Source: Croceicoccus sp. Ery15
GTDB lineage: Bacteria; Pseudomonadota; Alphaproteobacteria; Sphingomonadales; Sphingomonadaceae
Direction of reading: 5' to 3'
DNA length: 64,000 nt
NCBI RefSeq assembly: GCF_020985305.1
Contig: NZ_CP087588.1
Span: 2,789,501-2,853,500 of the forward strand
Shown: positions 20,356-29,916 of the stretch, in pieces
How the letters are laid out: every line of letters starts with the position of its first letter
How positions within the stretch are numbered: position 1 is the stretch's first letter
Translations under genes and position numbers: made by a program
The notes under the pieces: model-generated
Databases searched by the model: none
Told to the model about the DNA's origin: nothing
Seen by the model: the letters and a program-made list of their open reading frames with translations, nothing else

Positions 20356-21198
20356 ATGTCCGATAGCGAAACCAATTCCCTGCTTGCCCGCATTGCCGCC
20401 GCGCTGGAACGCATCGCGCCCGCAGACGACAGGGCAAGCGATCCGGATGCCATGCCGTCCTATGGCTGGGACGGATCGGCGCTGCACGGGCATGACCGCA
20501 TTGCCGCGCCCGCGCTGGAACTGATGCGCGGGATCGACCGGCAGCGCGACGTGATCGCCGATAACGTCCGCCGCCTTGCGCAGGGGGCCGAGGCGCATGA
20601 CATGTTGCTGTGGGGCGCGCGGGGCATGGGGAAATCGGCACTGGTCCGCTCTTCCGTGGTCGCCGCCAGCGCGGCCGGCGATATCGCGCTGGTACAGGCA
20701 GCCAGCGATGCGTTGCACACGCTGCCCGCCTTGTTCGCATTGCTAAAGGGGCGGACGCGGCGCTTTCTGGTGTTCATCGACGATATCGGTTTTGACAATG
20801 AAGAAGACGCCCGCGCACTGCGATCCATGCTGGAAGGCGGCGTCACGCCCCGCCCTGCCAATGTGCGGATCGCGGTGACCAGCAACCGCCGCAATATCGT
20901 CGCCCGAACGCAGGACCAGCAGGACGACCCCGTCAATGCGCGCGACGATATGGACGATGCGCTGGCACTGGCCGACCGTTTCGGCCTGTCGGTCGGTTTC
21001 CATAAATGCGATCAGGACGAATATCTCGCCATTATCGCCGGTTATGCCGAACACTACGATCTGGACTGGAACATCGACGACACAGAGAACAGGAATGAGG
21101 CACTGAACTGGTCGCGCCGCCGCGGTTCGCGTTCGGGGCGCGTGGCGCGGCATTATATCGCCGAACTGGCGGGCCGCGCCGGACGGGTGCTCGATTAG
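20356..21198 (+). CDS. DUF815-family P-loop ATPase
   Basis: This 280-residue protein is an AAA-like ATPase of the DUF815 family. Walker A is GARGMGKS and a Walker B-like FLVFIDDIGFD follows; an arginine-rich C-terminus (NWSRRRGSRSGRVARHY) closes the protein. The biological role of DUF815 proteins is not known. The stop overlaps that of the convergent sorbosone-dehydrogenase-like gene, with no space for an independent terminator. Confidence 0.85.
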   Translation: MSDSETNSLLARIAAALERIAPADDRASDPDAMPSYGWDGSALHGHDRIAAPALELMRGIDRQRDVIADNVRRLAQGAEAHDMLLWGARGMGKSALVRSSVVAASAAGDIALVQAASDALHTLPALFALLKGRTRRFLVFIDDIGFDNEEDARALRSMLEGGVTPRPANVRIAVTSNRRNIVARTQDQQDDPVNARDDMDDALALADRFGLSVGFHKCDQDEYLAIIAGYAEHYDLDWNIDDTENRNEALNWSRRRGSRSGRVARHYIAELAGRAGRVLD

Positions 21199-22574
21199 TC
21201 CTGTGCCGGTTGTGCGGCAGGGGCTGCGGTGATGCGCCAGATGATCCCGGCCGTATCGTCGCTAAGCAGAAGACCGCCCGTCGTATCCCCTCTCGCCGCA
21301 TCCCACGCCAGCCATGTCGGGCGGCCGCGCGTGGTTTTCAGGTCATCGCCCAGAAAGCCCGACAACACGGTCAGCGGCTTTCCGTCGACCGGATTGCCGC
21401 GATCGTCAAACGGTACGAAGATCACGTCGTAACCGGCTGGCGGCGAACGGTTCCATGACCCGTGCCGCGCGATAAAGGCACCGCTCTTATACGTCTCGCC
21501 CAAAGCACCGCCATTGGCGAATACCAGCCCCAGCGGCGCGACATGCGCGCCCAGCGCATATTCGGGCCAGCGCGTATATTCCTGCAGATATTGCGGCATC
21601 GGCGCTTCCACCCGCTCGTCATAGGTGAAACGCCAATAGATCCACGGCCAGCCATATTGCGCACCGATCGGAACATTGGTCAGGTAATCGGGCGGCACAT
21701 CGGGGCCCAGCATGTCCCGTTCGTTCACCGTGGTCCAAAGCTCGCCGCTGTCGGGATTAAAGGCAAGCCCCATCGGATTGCGCAGCCCACCCGCGAATTT
21801 GCGATGGGTTTGGGTGCTGAAATCATATTCATGGATCGCGGCGCGGCCCTCTTCCAGTGCCATGCCATTTTCGCCGATATTGCTGGCCGAACCGACGGTC
21901 ACGTAAAGCTGGTTGCCATCGGGCGACAGCAACAGGTTGCGGGCCCAGTGATTGCCGCCACCGGGCAGCGCCATCAATTGCCATTCCCCGCCCTTGGCAA
22001 TCGTGGTGTCGCCGGGTGTGAAGGGAAAGGACAGCACTGCATCGGTATTGGCAACGATCAGCCGCCCTTCGCGCACGGCCATGCCGAACGGCGATTTCAG
22101 CCCGTCCAGCAGCACGTTCTGGCTGTCGGCCACGCCATCATTGTCGGTATCGCGCAGCAATATGATCCGGTCGGGCGACGGATCGCCCGCCCCTGCCCTG
22201 CCCATCAACCAACCCGCGGCGCGATCGGTGAAATTGCGGGGTTTCGACGGTTGGCGGTTGGTCTCCGCCACCAGCACGTCGCCGTTTTCCAGCACCAGTA
22301 TCGATCGCGGATGCGACAGCCCCTGCGCAAAGCGGGTGACCCGCAGGCCGTCGGCCGCAACGGGCGCCTCGCCATCGGCCCAGCCCACTGGGTCCATTAT
22401 GCCAAGCGAGGGGATCGTCTCCTCCTCGATCCCGGCGATCAGCGGATCGGTGCCGGTCAGCTCCTCATCACCGTATTTGGCCTTGTTGGGCTGCAGGAGA
22501 TACCAGCCGATGGCGACGATCGCGACAATGATGATCGCGATAATGACAAGCGTTTTGCGAAGCGTTGCAGACAT
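21195..22574 (-). CDS. PQQ-type sugar dehydrogenase-like (sorbosone dehydrogenase) protein, membrane-anchored
   Basis: The 459-residue protein has an N-terminal membrane anchor (residues about 6-26, LVIIAIIIVAIVAIGWYLL) and a periplasmic six-bladed beta-propeller of the L-sorbosone dehydrogenase/GDH family: LSHPRSILVLENGDVLVAE, GGGNHWARNLLLSPDG, GLRNPMGLAFNPDSGELW, and ARHGSWNRSPPAGYDVIFVPF. Whether it binds PQQ is unknown. The start at 22572-22574 was chosen so that the membrane helix comes near the N-terminus. No PQQ synthesis gene is in the window. Confidence 0.85.
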   Translation of the reverse strand: MSATLRKTLVIIAIIIVAIVAIGWYLLQPNKAKYGDEELTGTDPLIAGIEEETIPSLGIMDPVGWADGEAPVAADGLRVTRFAQGLSHPRSILVLENGDVLVAETNRQPSKPRNFTDRAAGWLMGRAGAGDPSPDRIILLRDTDNDGVADSQNVLLDGLKSPFGMAVREGRLIVANTDAVLSFPFTPGDTTIAKGGEWQLMALPGGGNHWARNLLLSPDGNQLYVTVGSASNIGENGMALEEGRAAIHEYDFSTQTHRKFAGGLRNPMGLAFNPDSGELWTTVNERDMLGPDVPPDYLTNVPIGAQYGWPWIYWRFTYDERVEAPMPQYLQEYTRWPEYALGAHVAPLGLVFANGGALGETYKSGAFIARHGSWNRSPPAGYDVIFVPFDDRGNPVDGKPLTVLSGFLGDDLKTTRGRPTWLAWDAARGDTTGGLLLSDDTAGIIWRITAAPAAQPAQD

Positions 22575-22687
22575 GGCGCGATCAATAGTCTGCCAGGGTG
22601 AAACCGGCAACGGCCCATTGCCCGCGATCGCCGCAACGCCCCAATCTCCATTGCCATGCCCGGCAGGAAGGGCGTAGAGCGCCGCCC

Positions 22688-23170
22688 ATGTTCAGCTTTC
22701 AGCCCAGCGACCCCGCCGACAAGCCCCTCCGCTATCGCGAATTGTGCGAAGCTGCCGATGCGATCACCGCAGGCGAACCCGATGGCGTGGCGAATATGGC
22801 CAATGTCGCGGCGCTGATCTGGCATTTCGTGCCGGGTCTGAACTGGGGCGGATTTTACCGGTCGGTGGGTTCAGAGCTGGTATTGGGCCCGTTCGTGGGT
22901 CTGCCCGCCTGTATCCGTATCCCGTTCGGCAAGGGTGTGTGCGGCACGGCAGCGGAAACCGGCGAAAGCCAATTGGTGCCCGATGTCCACGCCTTCCCCG
23001 GCCATATCGCTTGCGACGCTGCCAGCCGGTCGGAACTGGTCGTCCCCGTCATGCGCGGCGGCAAGGCCATCGCCGTCATCGATTGCGACAGCCCCGAACC
23101 GGACTTCTTCGACGAGGAAGATCGCAAGGGATTAGAAGCCCTTACCGCGATTCTTTCAGAACGGATCTAG
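22688..23170 (+). CDS. msrC: Free methionine-(R)-sulfoxide reductase (GAF domain)
   Basis: This 160-residue GAF-domain protein carries the three conserved cysteines of fRMsr: Cys75 and Cys85 in PACIRIPFGKGVCGTA and Cys109 in HIACDAAS. Other motifs are LNWGGFYR and VPVMRGGKAIAVIDCDS. It reduces free methionine-R-sulfoxide in the cytoplasm using thioredoxin. The start at 22688 fits the family length; the frame is open upstream. Its stop overlaps the 3' end of the convergent parB gene. Confidence 0.9.
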   Translation: MFSFQPSDPADKPLRYRELCEAADAITAGEPDGVANMANVAALIWHFVPGLNWGGFYRSVGSELVLGPFVGLPACIRIPFGKGVCGTAAETGESQLVPDVHAFPGHIACDAASRSELVVPVMRGGKAIAVIDCDSPEPDFFDEEDRKGLEALTAILSERI

Positions 23171-24135
23171 ATTTCGCCGCCTGTCAGGCGCTGGCACACC
23201 AGATCAAGCTGATCCAGCGTCTTATAGCGGATCGTGACCGTGCCCGACGCCGGATCGGCATCGACCTGAATCGTTACCGGCAACCCCAGCGCGTCCTCCA
23301 GCTGGGTCTGCACGGCTGCGATATCGGCATTCTCCGGCCCGCGCGGTTCGCGCGCGACGCGGCGTGTCGGCTGCGCCGTTTCGCCCGCCGCCTGTTTGCG
23401 GACGAGCTTTTCGACATCGCGGACCGACAGCTTCTTGGCCACCGCCTTTTCGGCAATCGCCTCCGCCTCGGGGCAATTGATCAGCGCGCGGGCATGGCCC
23501 ATCGACAGGGCGCCCTTTTCGACCATCACCAGCACCGGCTGGGGCAAGGCCAGCAGACGCATCAGATTGGTGACATGACTGCGCGACTTGTCGACGAGGC
23601 GGGCGATTTCGGCCTGCGCCATGCCATCACGGTCGGAGAGACGGCGATAGGCTCGCGCTTCCTCGACCGGATTAAGGTCTTCGCGCTGAATATTCTCAAT
23701 CAGGGCCAGCGCGGTAACTTCGCGGTCATCCAGATCGCGAATAATGGCTGGAATTTCATGGAGTTGCGCCTTTTGTGCTGCCCTCCACCGGCGCTCACCC
23801 GCCACCAGCTGATAGCGCCCGCCACCCGCAGGACGCACGATCACCGGCTGAATCACACCGCGCGACGCAATCGACGCGGCAAGCTCTTCCAAGGCGCCCT
23901 CCTCGAAGTCGACACGGGGGTTTTCAGGGTGCGGCTCGATCGAAGCGATTGCCAGCGCGGCGAGTCCGCTGGTCGGGCCATCGCTTGGGGGCGCAACATG
24001 CTTAGTACTTTCCTGCGGGCGCGAAACCGGCTCTTCGCGCTGGGCGTCGCCTAGCAAGGCTCCAAGCCCGCGGCCAAGCGCGGCGCGGCGCTTTGCAGCA
24101 GGTTTCGTATCTTCTTTCGCGGCGGTCTTGCTCAT
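23167..24135 (-). CDS. parB: Chromosome-partitioning protein ParB
   Basis: The 322-residue protein starts with a basic Ala/Lys-rich tail and the ParA-stimulating LGRGLGALLGD, followed by the ParB/Srx CTPase domain (IEPHPENPRVDFEEGALEELA, GERRWRAAQKA, ENIQREDLNPVEEA), a helix-turn-helix (MAQAEIARLVDKSRSHVTNLMRL in shortened form), and a C-terminal dimerisation domain. It binds parS and spreads as a CTP clamp. It overlaps parA by 4 nt; four parS-like sites lie 0.9-3.4 kb upstream. Confidence 0.96.
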   Translation of the reverse strand: MSKTAAKEDTKPAAKRRAALGRGLGALLGDAQREEPVSRPQESTKHVAPPSDGPTSGLAALAIASIEPHPENPRVDFEEGALEELAASIASRGVIQPVIVRPAGGGRYQLVAGERRWRAAQKAQLHEIPAIIRDLDDREVTALALIENIQREDLNPVEEARAYRRLSDRDGMAQAEIARLVDKSRSHVTNLMRLLALPQPVLVMVEKGALSMGHARALINCPEAEAIAEKAVAKKLSVRDVEKLVRKQAAGETAQPTRRVAREPRGPENADIAAVQTQLEDALGLPVTIQVDADPASGTVTIRYKTLDQLDLVCQRLTGGEI

Positions 24136-24908
24136 GCCGCTTTCCTCCGTTTCGGCAACCGGTCAATCAATTCACGAGCCAGATCCATATAGGCAAGCGA
24201 ACCGGCGCAATTGTGATCATAGACAAGCGCCGGCACACCGTGGCTCGGCGCTTCGGACAGGCGGACATTGCGCGGAACGACGGTATCGAAGACCAAATCG
24301 CCCAATACCTCGCGCACGTCTTCCGCCACCTGATCGGTCAGGCGGTTTCGCCTGTCGAACATGGTCAAGGTGATGCCGACAATGCCCAGCCCTTCGTTAA
24401 AGCGCTGCTGCACTTGCTCGACCGTCTGGAGCAACTGGCTAAGCCCTTCGAGCGCGAAAAATTCGCATTGCAACGGGACCAGCAGCTTGTCCGATGCCAC
24501 CATCCCATTCAACGTCAAGAGACCAAGCGATGGCGGGCAGTCGATAAAGGCGATGTCGTAATCAGAGGTTCCATCCAGTGCGCGGCGCAGGCGCTGCGTC
24601 CGGTCCTGTGCATTCACCAGTTCAACCTCTGCACCCGACAGGTCGACCGTCGCAGGAACGATGTCGAGCAACGGTATCGAGGTAGCACGACTGCACTCCT
24701 TCAGATCGAGGCCATCGAGAAGCAGCTCGAAACTCGAGTTTTCACGCTCATTGCGAGGGATTCCAAGGCCGGTCGACGCATTGCCTTGGGGATCGAGATC
24801 GATCAGCAAGGTCCGCCAACCCGACGCCGCAAAAGCCGTCGCAAGATTGATCGCCGTCGTCGTTTTCCCCACGCCACCCTTCTGGTTGGCGATCGCAATC
24901 ACAATCAT
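24132..24908 (-). CDS. parA: Chromosome-partitioning ATPase ParA
   Basis: This 258-residue protein is a chromosomal ParA/Soj ATPase with deviant Walker A KGGVGKTT (residues 10-17), FIDCPPSLG Walker B-like region, and the LIDLDPQGNAS motif. It moves ParB-parS complexes by an ATP-driven gradient on the nucleoid. The short N-terminus identifies the chromosomal, not the plasmid, type. It overlaps both rsmG and parB by 4 nt, so rsmG-parA-parB is one translationally coupled unit. Confidence 0.96.
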   Translation of the reverse strand: MIVIAIANQKGGVGKTTTAINLATAFAASGWRTLLIDLDPQGNASTGLGIPRNERENSSFELLLDGLDLKECSRATSIPLLDIVPATVDLSGAEVELVNAQDRTQRLRRALDGTSDYDIAFIDCPPSLGLLTLNGMVASDKLLVPLQCEFFALEGLSQLLQTVEQVQQRFNEGLGIVGITLTMFDRRNRLTDQVAEDVREVLGDLVFDTVVPRNVRLSEAPSHGVPALVYDHNCAGSLAYMDLARELIDRLPKRRKAA

Positions 24909-25576
24909 CGGCGCACCCCGTTTCTAGCCCGTGCCGGGAGTCTGGCTGGATCGATCCGTCCGATGACGATTCCCGATTCGTCATCCGTTATGGAAGGTTC
25001 CACGTGGAACGTGTCTTGCCAACCCGGTATCGCCTTCAACTCATCGTTTGCACTGCGTCCCTTGGGCAAAATCCACAGGGTTTTCCCCGTCGCAAATCTT
25101 TGGGCCATGTTGAACAGTTTGGGCATGGGCGCGAAGGCGCGGGCCGTAATGACATCGAATGTGCGATCAGGAACTGCCGATACCGGCGCCGTCATAACCT
25201 GCACATTGGTCAAATCCAGCGCCGCAGCCGCGCGTTCAAGCCATTCGGTACGCAGCGGTCGCCGCTCGACCAAGGTGAAGTTGCTGTCCGCTGCAATGAT
25301 AGCATTCACTATGCCAGGTAGGCCGGCGCCGGAGCCAAGGTCGATCCAATCCAGCGATGTTTCACGTGGAACATGCGATAGGAGCTGCGCGCTATCCTGA
25401 ACATGGCGGGACCAAACAGCGGGAATAGTGGCCTTGGCGATTAGATTCTGCCGCTTCGCTTCATCCAAAAGCAACGCTACAAACCGGTCCAGTAGCTCGA
25501 TGCGTGCCTCATCGACTACCAGTTCGTTACGAAGCCAATCGACGGCGGTTTGTCTATCTGCGGGGTCAATAGTCAT
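24905..25576 (-). CDS. rsmG: 16S rRNA (guanine527-N7)-methyltransferase RsmG
   Basis: The 223-residue protein has the GidB/RsmG SAM-binding motif [12 protein letters not shown], an N-terminal helix with LIAK, and [10 protein letters not shown]. It methylates G527 of 16S rRNA; loss gives low-level streptomycin resistance. It overlaps mnmG by 4 nt and parA by 4 nt. The gene body contains two parS-like sequences (24996-25011 and 25358-25373), so its codons are constrained by ParB binding. Confidence 0.94.
   Translation of the reverse strand: MTIDPADRQTAVDWLRNELVVDEARIELLDRFVALLLDEAKRQNLIAKATIPAVWSRHVQDSAQLLSHVPRETSLDWIDLGSGAGLPGIVNAIIAADSNFTLVERRPLRTEWLERAAAALDLTNVQVMTAPVSAVPDRTFDVITARAFAPMPKLFNMAQRFATGKTLWILPKGRSANDELKAIPGWQDTFHVEPSITDDESGIVIGRIDPARLPARARNGVRR
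24996..25011. other. parS-like site 1 (degenerate)
   Basis: GGTTCCACGTGGAACG differs from TGTTCCACGTGGAACA only at the two outermost bases and is a perfect 14-bp palindrome inside (24997-25010). It lies in the 3' part of rsmG. Confidence 0.7.
25358..25373. other. parS site 2
   Basis: TGTTTCACGTGGAACA matches the bacterial parS consensus TGTTNCACGTGAAACA at all but one position. It lies within rsmG. Confidence 0.88.
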
Positions 25577-27432
25577 GCCGCACGATCACGCAGCTGTTTA
25601 CGCAAATTGACTACAAGCGTGGCCAATGCCGACGGGGTGACGCCTGCTACTCGCCCCGCAGCCGCAACCGATTCCGGCCGGGCATTGGTCAGCCGTTCGA
25701 CCATTTCATTCGATAGGCCGGGTATCGCCGCATAGTCGAACCATGCTGGAATTAGATTTGCCTCGGCCGCTCGAAGATCACGCAGTTCTGCATCCTGCCG
25801 GTCGAGATAGGGCGCGTAGAGGAGATCTTCTTCGATCTCGCCAAGCAAGTCCCTATCCGATGAAATGCCGTCTTCCATGGCCCAATCGCCAATTCGACTT
25901 CGAACATCCTCGAACCGACTCCACTCGTGGAGCGCGATTTTTCCGAGATCGCTCCGCACCGATGTTCCACGTGAAACAATTTCAGCCGGACTTAGGGGGC
26001 GTTCAAGCCATTCCTGTACCCGATCACCATCTTTTCTCCGACGCTCAAACCAATTCCGACGGTCAGCACCGACGCAGCCAATCTCTATGGCGATCGGTGT
26101 CAGCCGGGTCGACGCATTATTCGCACGCAGGCGAAGGCGGTATTCTGCGCGGGCAGTCAACATTCGATAAGGCTCTGACACACCCTGAAGAGTCAGATCA
26201 TCGACCATGACCGCCATATAGCTGTTTGCTCGATCGAGTATTGGACCGTCGCGCCCCGCCACCTTTGCTGCTGCATAAAGCCCCGCCAATAGCCCTTGGG
26301 CGGCAGCTTCCTCATAGCCGGTGGTCCCGTTGATCTGGCCCGCGCAATAGAGACCGGGAATATCCTTGACCTCTAGTTCACGGGTCAGGGCACGGGGATC
26401 AATATGATCATATTCGACGGCATAGCCTGGCTCGACAACGCGCACGTGCTCTAGCCCCTCGATCGAGGTGAGCATTGCATGCTGCACATCAACCGGCAGC
26501 GAGGTGCTGATGCCGTTGGGGTAAATCAAATGCGTATCGAGCCCTTCCGGCTCCAGAAATATCTGATGACCATCCCGGTCCGGAAACCGGTGTATCTTGT
26601 CTTCGATAGAGGGGCAGTAACGTGGCCCACGAGAATCGATCGCACCCGAAAACAGAGGCGATCGATCCAATCCCGAGCGGATGGCATCGTGCGACCTCTC
26701 ATTGGTGCGCGTGATCGCACAGAACAATTGAGGGTTGATCCGCGCTTTCGTGAGCGGCGACATAACCCATTGATCGGCGTCTGACGGCTGGCGTTCCAAC
26801 CGCTGCCAGTCGATGGTCCGGCCATCCAGACGTGGCGGTGTACCGGTCTTAAGGCGCGCCATGGGAAGCGCTGCTTCACGCAGCTGCTCCGCAAGCCGTT
26901 GCGCCCCATTCTCTCCGATGCGTCCACCCTCAAACCGCTCCTCTCCGCGGTACAAGCGTCCGCCGAGAAACGTACCGGTACAAAGGATTACAGCCTTGGA
27001 ACTGACGACGGTCCCATCGGCGAGTGCAACGCCCGAGACCGTACCGCCACTCATCAGCAGTGCAGAAACCTCACCCTCAACCTCCGTGCAGCCGGGCGTG
27101 GCAGAAATCATCGACTGGATCGCCTGCCGGAACAGGTTTCGATCGGCCTGCACACGCGGACCTTGAACAGCGCTACCTTTTGACCGGTTCAGCATACGAT
27201 AGTGAATAGCCGCATGATCTGCCGCACGGGCAATCAAACCATCGAACGCATCGACCTCGCGGACGAGGTGCCCTTTTCCCAATCCGCCAATGGCCGGATT
27301 GCAGGACATGGCGCCAGTTTTGCGCCGATCGAATGTGATCAAAGCTGTCGACGCACCCATGCGCGCAGCCGCAGCGGCGGCCTCGCAACCGGCATGTCCG
27401 GCCCCGACAACAATCACATCGAAATTATGCAT
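25573..27432 (-). CDS. mnmG: tRNA uridine-5-carboxymethylaminomethyl(34) synthesis enzyme MnmG
   Basis: The 619-residue FAD-binding protein works with MnmE to make cmnm5U34 in certain tRNAs. The N-terminal dinucleotide motif [15 protein letters not shown], the [19 protein letters not shown] segment, [21 protein letters not shown] and the C-terminal helical domain are all seen. The length is normal. It follows mnmE after a 74-bp gap containing a parS site, and overlaps rsmG by 4 nt; another parS-like site is within its 3' third. Confidence 0.96.
   Translation of the reverse strand: MHNFDVIVVGAGHAGCEAAAAAARMGASTALITFDRRKTGAMSCNPAIGGLGKGHLVREVDAFDGLIARAADHAAIHYRMLNRSKGSAVQGPRVQADRNLFRQAIQSMISATPGCTEVEGEVSALLMSGGTVSGVALADGTVVSSKAVILCTGTFLGGRLYRGEERFEGGRIGENGAQRLAEQLREAALPMARLKTGTPPRLDGRTIDWQRLERQPSDADQWVMSPLTKARINPQLFCAITRTNERSHDAIRSGLDRSPLFSGAIDSRGPRYCPSIEDKIHRFPDRDGHQIFLEPEGLDTHLIYPNGISTSLPVDVQHAMLTSIEGLEHVRVVEPGYAVEYDHIDPRALTRELEVKDIPGLYCAGQINGTTGYEEAAAQGLLAGLYAAAKVAGRDGPILDRANSYMAVMVDDLTLQGVSEPYRMLTARAEYRLRLRANNASTRLTPIAIEIGCVGADRRNWFERRRKDGDRVQEWLERPLSPAEIVSRGTSVRSDLGKIALHEWSRFEDVRSRIGDWAMEDGISSDRDLLGEIEEDLLYAPYLDRQDAELRDLRAAEANLIPAWFDYAAIPGLSNEMVERLTNARPESVAAAGRVAGVTPSALATLVVNLRKQLRDRAA
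25963..25978. other. parS site 3
   Basis: TGTTCCACGTGAAACA is a full match to TGTTNCACGTGAAACA. It lies within mnmG. Confidence 0.9.
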
Positions 27433-27487
27433 GAGCCCGCCTTACTACCGTCGCGCAACAGCGTCAAAGCAGAACCGACGCCGGAAA

Positions 27488-27503
27488 TGTTCCACGTGGA
27501 ACA
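27488..27503. other. parS site 4 (intergenic)
   Basis: TGTTCCACGTGGAACA is a perfect 16-bp palindrome lying in the 74-bp gap between mnmE and mnmG. It is the only one of the four sites outside coding sequence and the nearest to the putative origin, about 7.1 kb away. Confidence 0.9.
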
Positions 27504-27506
27504 TTT

Positions 27507-28790
27507 TCACTTACCGATGCAAAATCGCCCGAACAAAGCATCGAGCATATCTTCAGTCCCAGTGTTGCCCAGCAACCGATCAAATGCGAGCCGCGCCCGA
27601 CGCAATCCTTCGGCGATCAAAAGTGGATCGGTAACGTCGCCAGCGTCGCGTAGCGCTGCAGTCGCCTCGGCGATCAGCGAAGCCTGGCGAACGTTCACCG
27701 CCAGCTGGCCCGGTTTCGGCATCACTTCACGCGCGATTTCGATCAACGCGGCGCGCAACCTCTCAATCCCCTCGCCCGTCACAGCAGATACATGGAACAT
27801 TGCGCCTGACTCTACTGCTTCGACGAGATCGGTCTTGGTCTGCACTTCCCAGCAACCGGCAGGCCCTTCGCCATCCGGCCCCAGCCACAGCACCAGATCG
27901 GCACGCGCCAGCTCCTGCCCTGCCCGCTCGATTCCGATGGCCTCGACCACATCGCCGGTCTCATCGCGTATACCGGCCGTATCGACGAACAGAAACGGCA
28001 CACCGCCCAAAGCGACAGGCCGATGCAACGCATCACGCGTTGTACCGGCGATGGGAGTGGCTATTGCTGCCTCTTCCTCTATTAAAGCATTGAAAAGGCT
28101 GCTTTTACCCGCGTTGGGGGGGCCGCCGATGGCCACGCGAAAACCCTCTCGCAAGATCTCCGCGCGCGGTGCATCCAGCCAGTGGCTCAATTTCTCGGCC
28201 AAGTCGCTGCAATCGTTCGAAAAACCGGGATCGATACCCTCTGCATCCCCCTCGTCCGCAAAATCAATCGACGTTTCCACACGCGCAGAGATCGCCAGCA
28301 CCTCGTCACGCCATTCATGCACCTTGCGCGAGAGTACACCTCCGCTCAGCGCCTGTGCATTGCGCAATTGCAGTTCGGTTTCAGCGCTCAACAGATCGGC
28401 CAGACCTTCCGCCTCTGCCAGATCGATACGCCCGTTGCGAAAGGCGCGCATGGTGAACTCGCCGGCCTCTGCCCGTCGCATACCTTCCAGACGGCCCAGA
28501 ACCTGCTGCACGCGCGTAACAAGAGCACGGCCGCCATGCAGGTGCAGTTCCGCGCAATCCTCACCCGTCGCCGTGGCCGGGCCGGGCAACGCCAGCACCA
28601 GAGTCTCATCCAGCAGACTGCCATCAAGGGGATCGCGAAGCCGCATCACGCTGGCCCTGCGCGGCGGCGGTACGCGCCCGCCCAGACTATCCAGAACCGC
28701 CAACGCGCGCGGCCCGCTGATGCGGATTACCGCAATCCCCGCAGGCGGATTACCGCTCGACAGGGCGAAGATCGTATCGCTGTCAGCCAT
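27507..28790 (-). CDS. mnmE: tRNA modification GTPase MnmE
   Basis: The 427-residue protein has the N-terminal formyl-THF-binding domain (MADSDTIFALSSGNPPAG), the G domain with P-loop GGPPNAGKSSL, TRDA, DTAGIRD and the less canonical TKTD, and the C-terminal zinc/GKF-like motif ending FCIGK. It is the partner of MnmG. It is transcribed towards mnmG. A small DUF6489-like gene lies 45 bp upstream on the same strand. Confidence 0.96.
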   Translation of the reverse strand: MADSDTIFALSSGNPPAGIAVIRISGPRALAVLDSLGGRVPPPRRASVMRLRDPLDGSLLDETLVLALPGPATATGEDCAELHLHGGRALVTRVQQVLGRLEGMRRAEAGEFTMRAFRNGRIDLAEAEGLADLLSAETELQLRNAQALSGGVLSRKVHEWRDEVLAISARVETSIDFADEGDAEGIDPGFSNDCSDLAEKLSHWLDAPRAEILREGFRVAIGGPPNAGKSSLFNALIEEEAAIATPIAGTTRDALHRPVALGGVPFLFVDTAGIRDETGDVVEAIGIERAGQELARADLVLWLGPDGEGPAGCWEVQTKTDLVEAVESGAMFHVSAVTGEGIERLRAALIEIAREVMPKPGQLAVNVRQASLIAEATAALRDAGDVTDPLLIAEGLRRARLAFDRLLGNTGTEDMLDALFGRFCIGK

Positions 28791-28835
28791 GGGTCAGCCC
28801 CCTGCCCTCACAAGGGGCGAAGGTCCAGCATCAAT

Positions 28836-29093
28836 TCAATTGCTGGTCTTGCCACCCTTTCCGAACGCAGCCAGCGCGCCGGTTTCCATCATCTGCTGGA
28901 ACATCTTCATGCCGAACTCGCCCATCGGGGTGAATTGCTTGATCATGTCCTGCAGCTGTTCAAGATTGCCGGTGCCCTTCATCGTATTGATCAGCGTATC
29001 GACATAGAATTCGTTCGCCTTGGACACATCGGGCAGGCCGAGAAAGCGCCGCGCCTCTTCCGGCGAGCAATCGAATTCGACATTCACTTTCAT
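28836..29093 (-). CDS. Small conserved protein (DUF6489-like)
   Basis: The 85-residue protein (MKVNVEFDCSPEEARRFLG start) resembles sphingomonad proteins annotated as DUF6489; this is from memory. It has a Glu/Arg-rich N-terminus, a Met/Gln/Phe-rich central helix (GEFGMKMFQQMMETGALAAF) and a basic C-terminus, with no signal peptide. The composition recalls short phasin-like or polymer-binding proteins, but no function is known. It lies 45 bp before mnmE, and probably shares its transcript. Confidence 0.75.
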   Translation of the reverse strand: MKVNVEFDCSPEEARRFLGLPDVSKANEFYVDTLINTMKGTGNLEQLQDMIKQFTPMGEFGMKMFQQMMETGALAAFGKGGKTSN

Positions 29094-29208
29094 CGGCTTT
29101 CCCCGTGGAGCAATTTCCGTTCTCTTACGCTGTCACAGACGGGTGGCAAAGTCCAATCGCGCTTCCTATGCATTGGTTGCAACCGCGCGCGCAAAAGGAG
29201 AGACGGCC

Positions 29209-29907
29209 ATGGAATTCGCAGAAACGATCGCCACGCTGGAAGGGGACGCCAGCTTCGGCGCCTATGTCGCCCGTCCCGCCGGTTCGCCAAAGGCAGCCAT
29301 CATCGTGATTCAGGAGATTTTCGGCGTAAACGCAGGCATCCGCGACAAATGCGACCGGCTGGCCAGCGACGGTTATCTGGCGGTCGCGCCCGATCTGTTC
29401 TTCCGTTTCGAGCCGGGCATCGAGCTTGACCCCGATGTCGAAGCGCAAATGCAGGAAGCTTTCGGCTATTTCGGCAAGTTCGATTTCGTTCAGGCGGTCA
29501 AGGATCTGGAAGCGACGATCCATTGGGTCCGCCGCGAGCAGGGTGTCGCCAAGGTCGGCTGCGTCGGGTACTGCGCAGGTGGGCGGCTTGCCTATCTGAT
29601 GGCGACGCGCACCGATATCGACGCCTCGGTCGGCTATTATGGCGTGATGATCGACCAGATGCTGAACGAAAGCCACGCCATCGCCAATCCGCTGATGCTG
29701 CATATCCCGACAGCCGATGGCTTCGTCGGCCCCGATGCGCAAAAGGCCATGCACGAAGGGCTGGACCCGCACCCCAAGGTGACGCTGCACGATTACGAAG
29801 GGCTGGACCACGGATTCGCCACCCAGTTCGGTAAAAGGCGGAACGAGGAAGGCGCACAATTGGCAGACAAGCGCACCACCGAGTTCTTTGCCGCGCATCT
29901 GGATTAA
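29209..29907 (+). CDS. Dienelactone hydrolase family protein
   Basis: This 232-residue alpha/beta hydrolase has the dienelactone-hydrolase hallmark Cys nucleophile (Cys122 in VGYCAGG), the conserved Glu36 in IQEIFGVN, and the catalytic His in GLDHGFA. Family members hydrolyse lactones or esters; no aromatic-degradation gene is nearby, so the substrate is unknown. An AAAAGGAG site lies upstream. It is followed 9 bp later by the glutamate-synthase-like gene, with which it is probably co-transcribed. Confidence 0.88.
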   Translation: MEFAETIATLEGDASFGAYVARPAGSPKAAIIVIQEIFGVNAGIRDKCDRLASDGYLAVAPDLFFRFEPGIELDPDVEAQMQEAFGYFGKFDFVQAVKDLEATIHWVRREQGVAKVGCVGYCAGGRLAYLMATRTDIDASVGYYGVMIDQMLNESHAIANPLMLHIPTADGFVGPDAQKAMHEGLDPHPKVTLHDYEGLDHGFATQFGKRRNEEGAQLADKRTTEFFAAHLD

Positions 29908-29916
29908 GGCTTCCCT

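Noticed and set aside
22744..25400. Two plus-strand frames of about 435 codons each
   Set aside because: They lie across fRMsr, parB, parA and rsmG in other frames; the real genes have clear motifs and overlapping start/stop junctions.
27202..29007. A 601-codon plus-strand frame
   Set aside because: It is antisense to mnmE and part of mnmG, low-complexity Ser/Arg-rich, and has no ribosome site or family motif.
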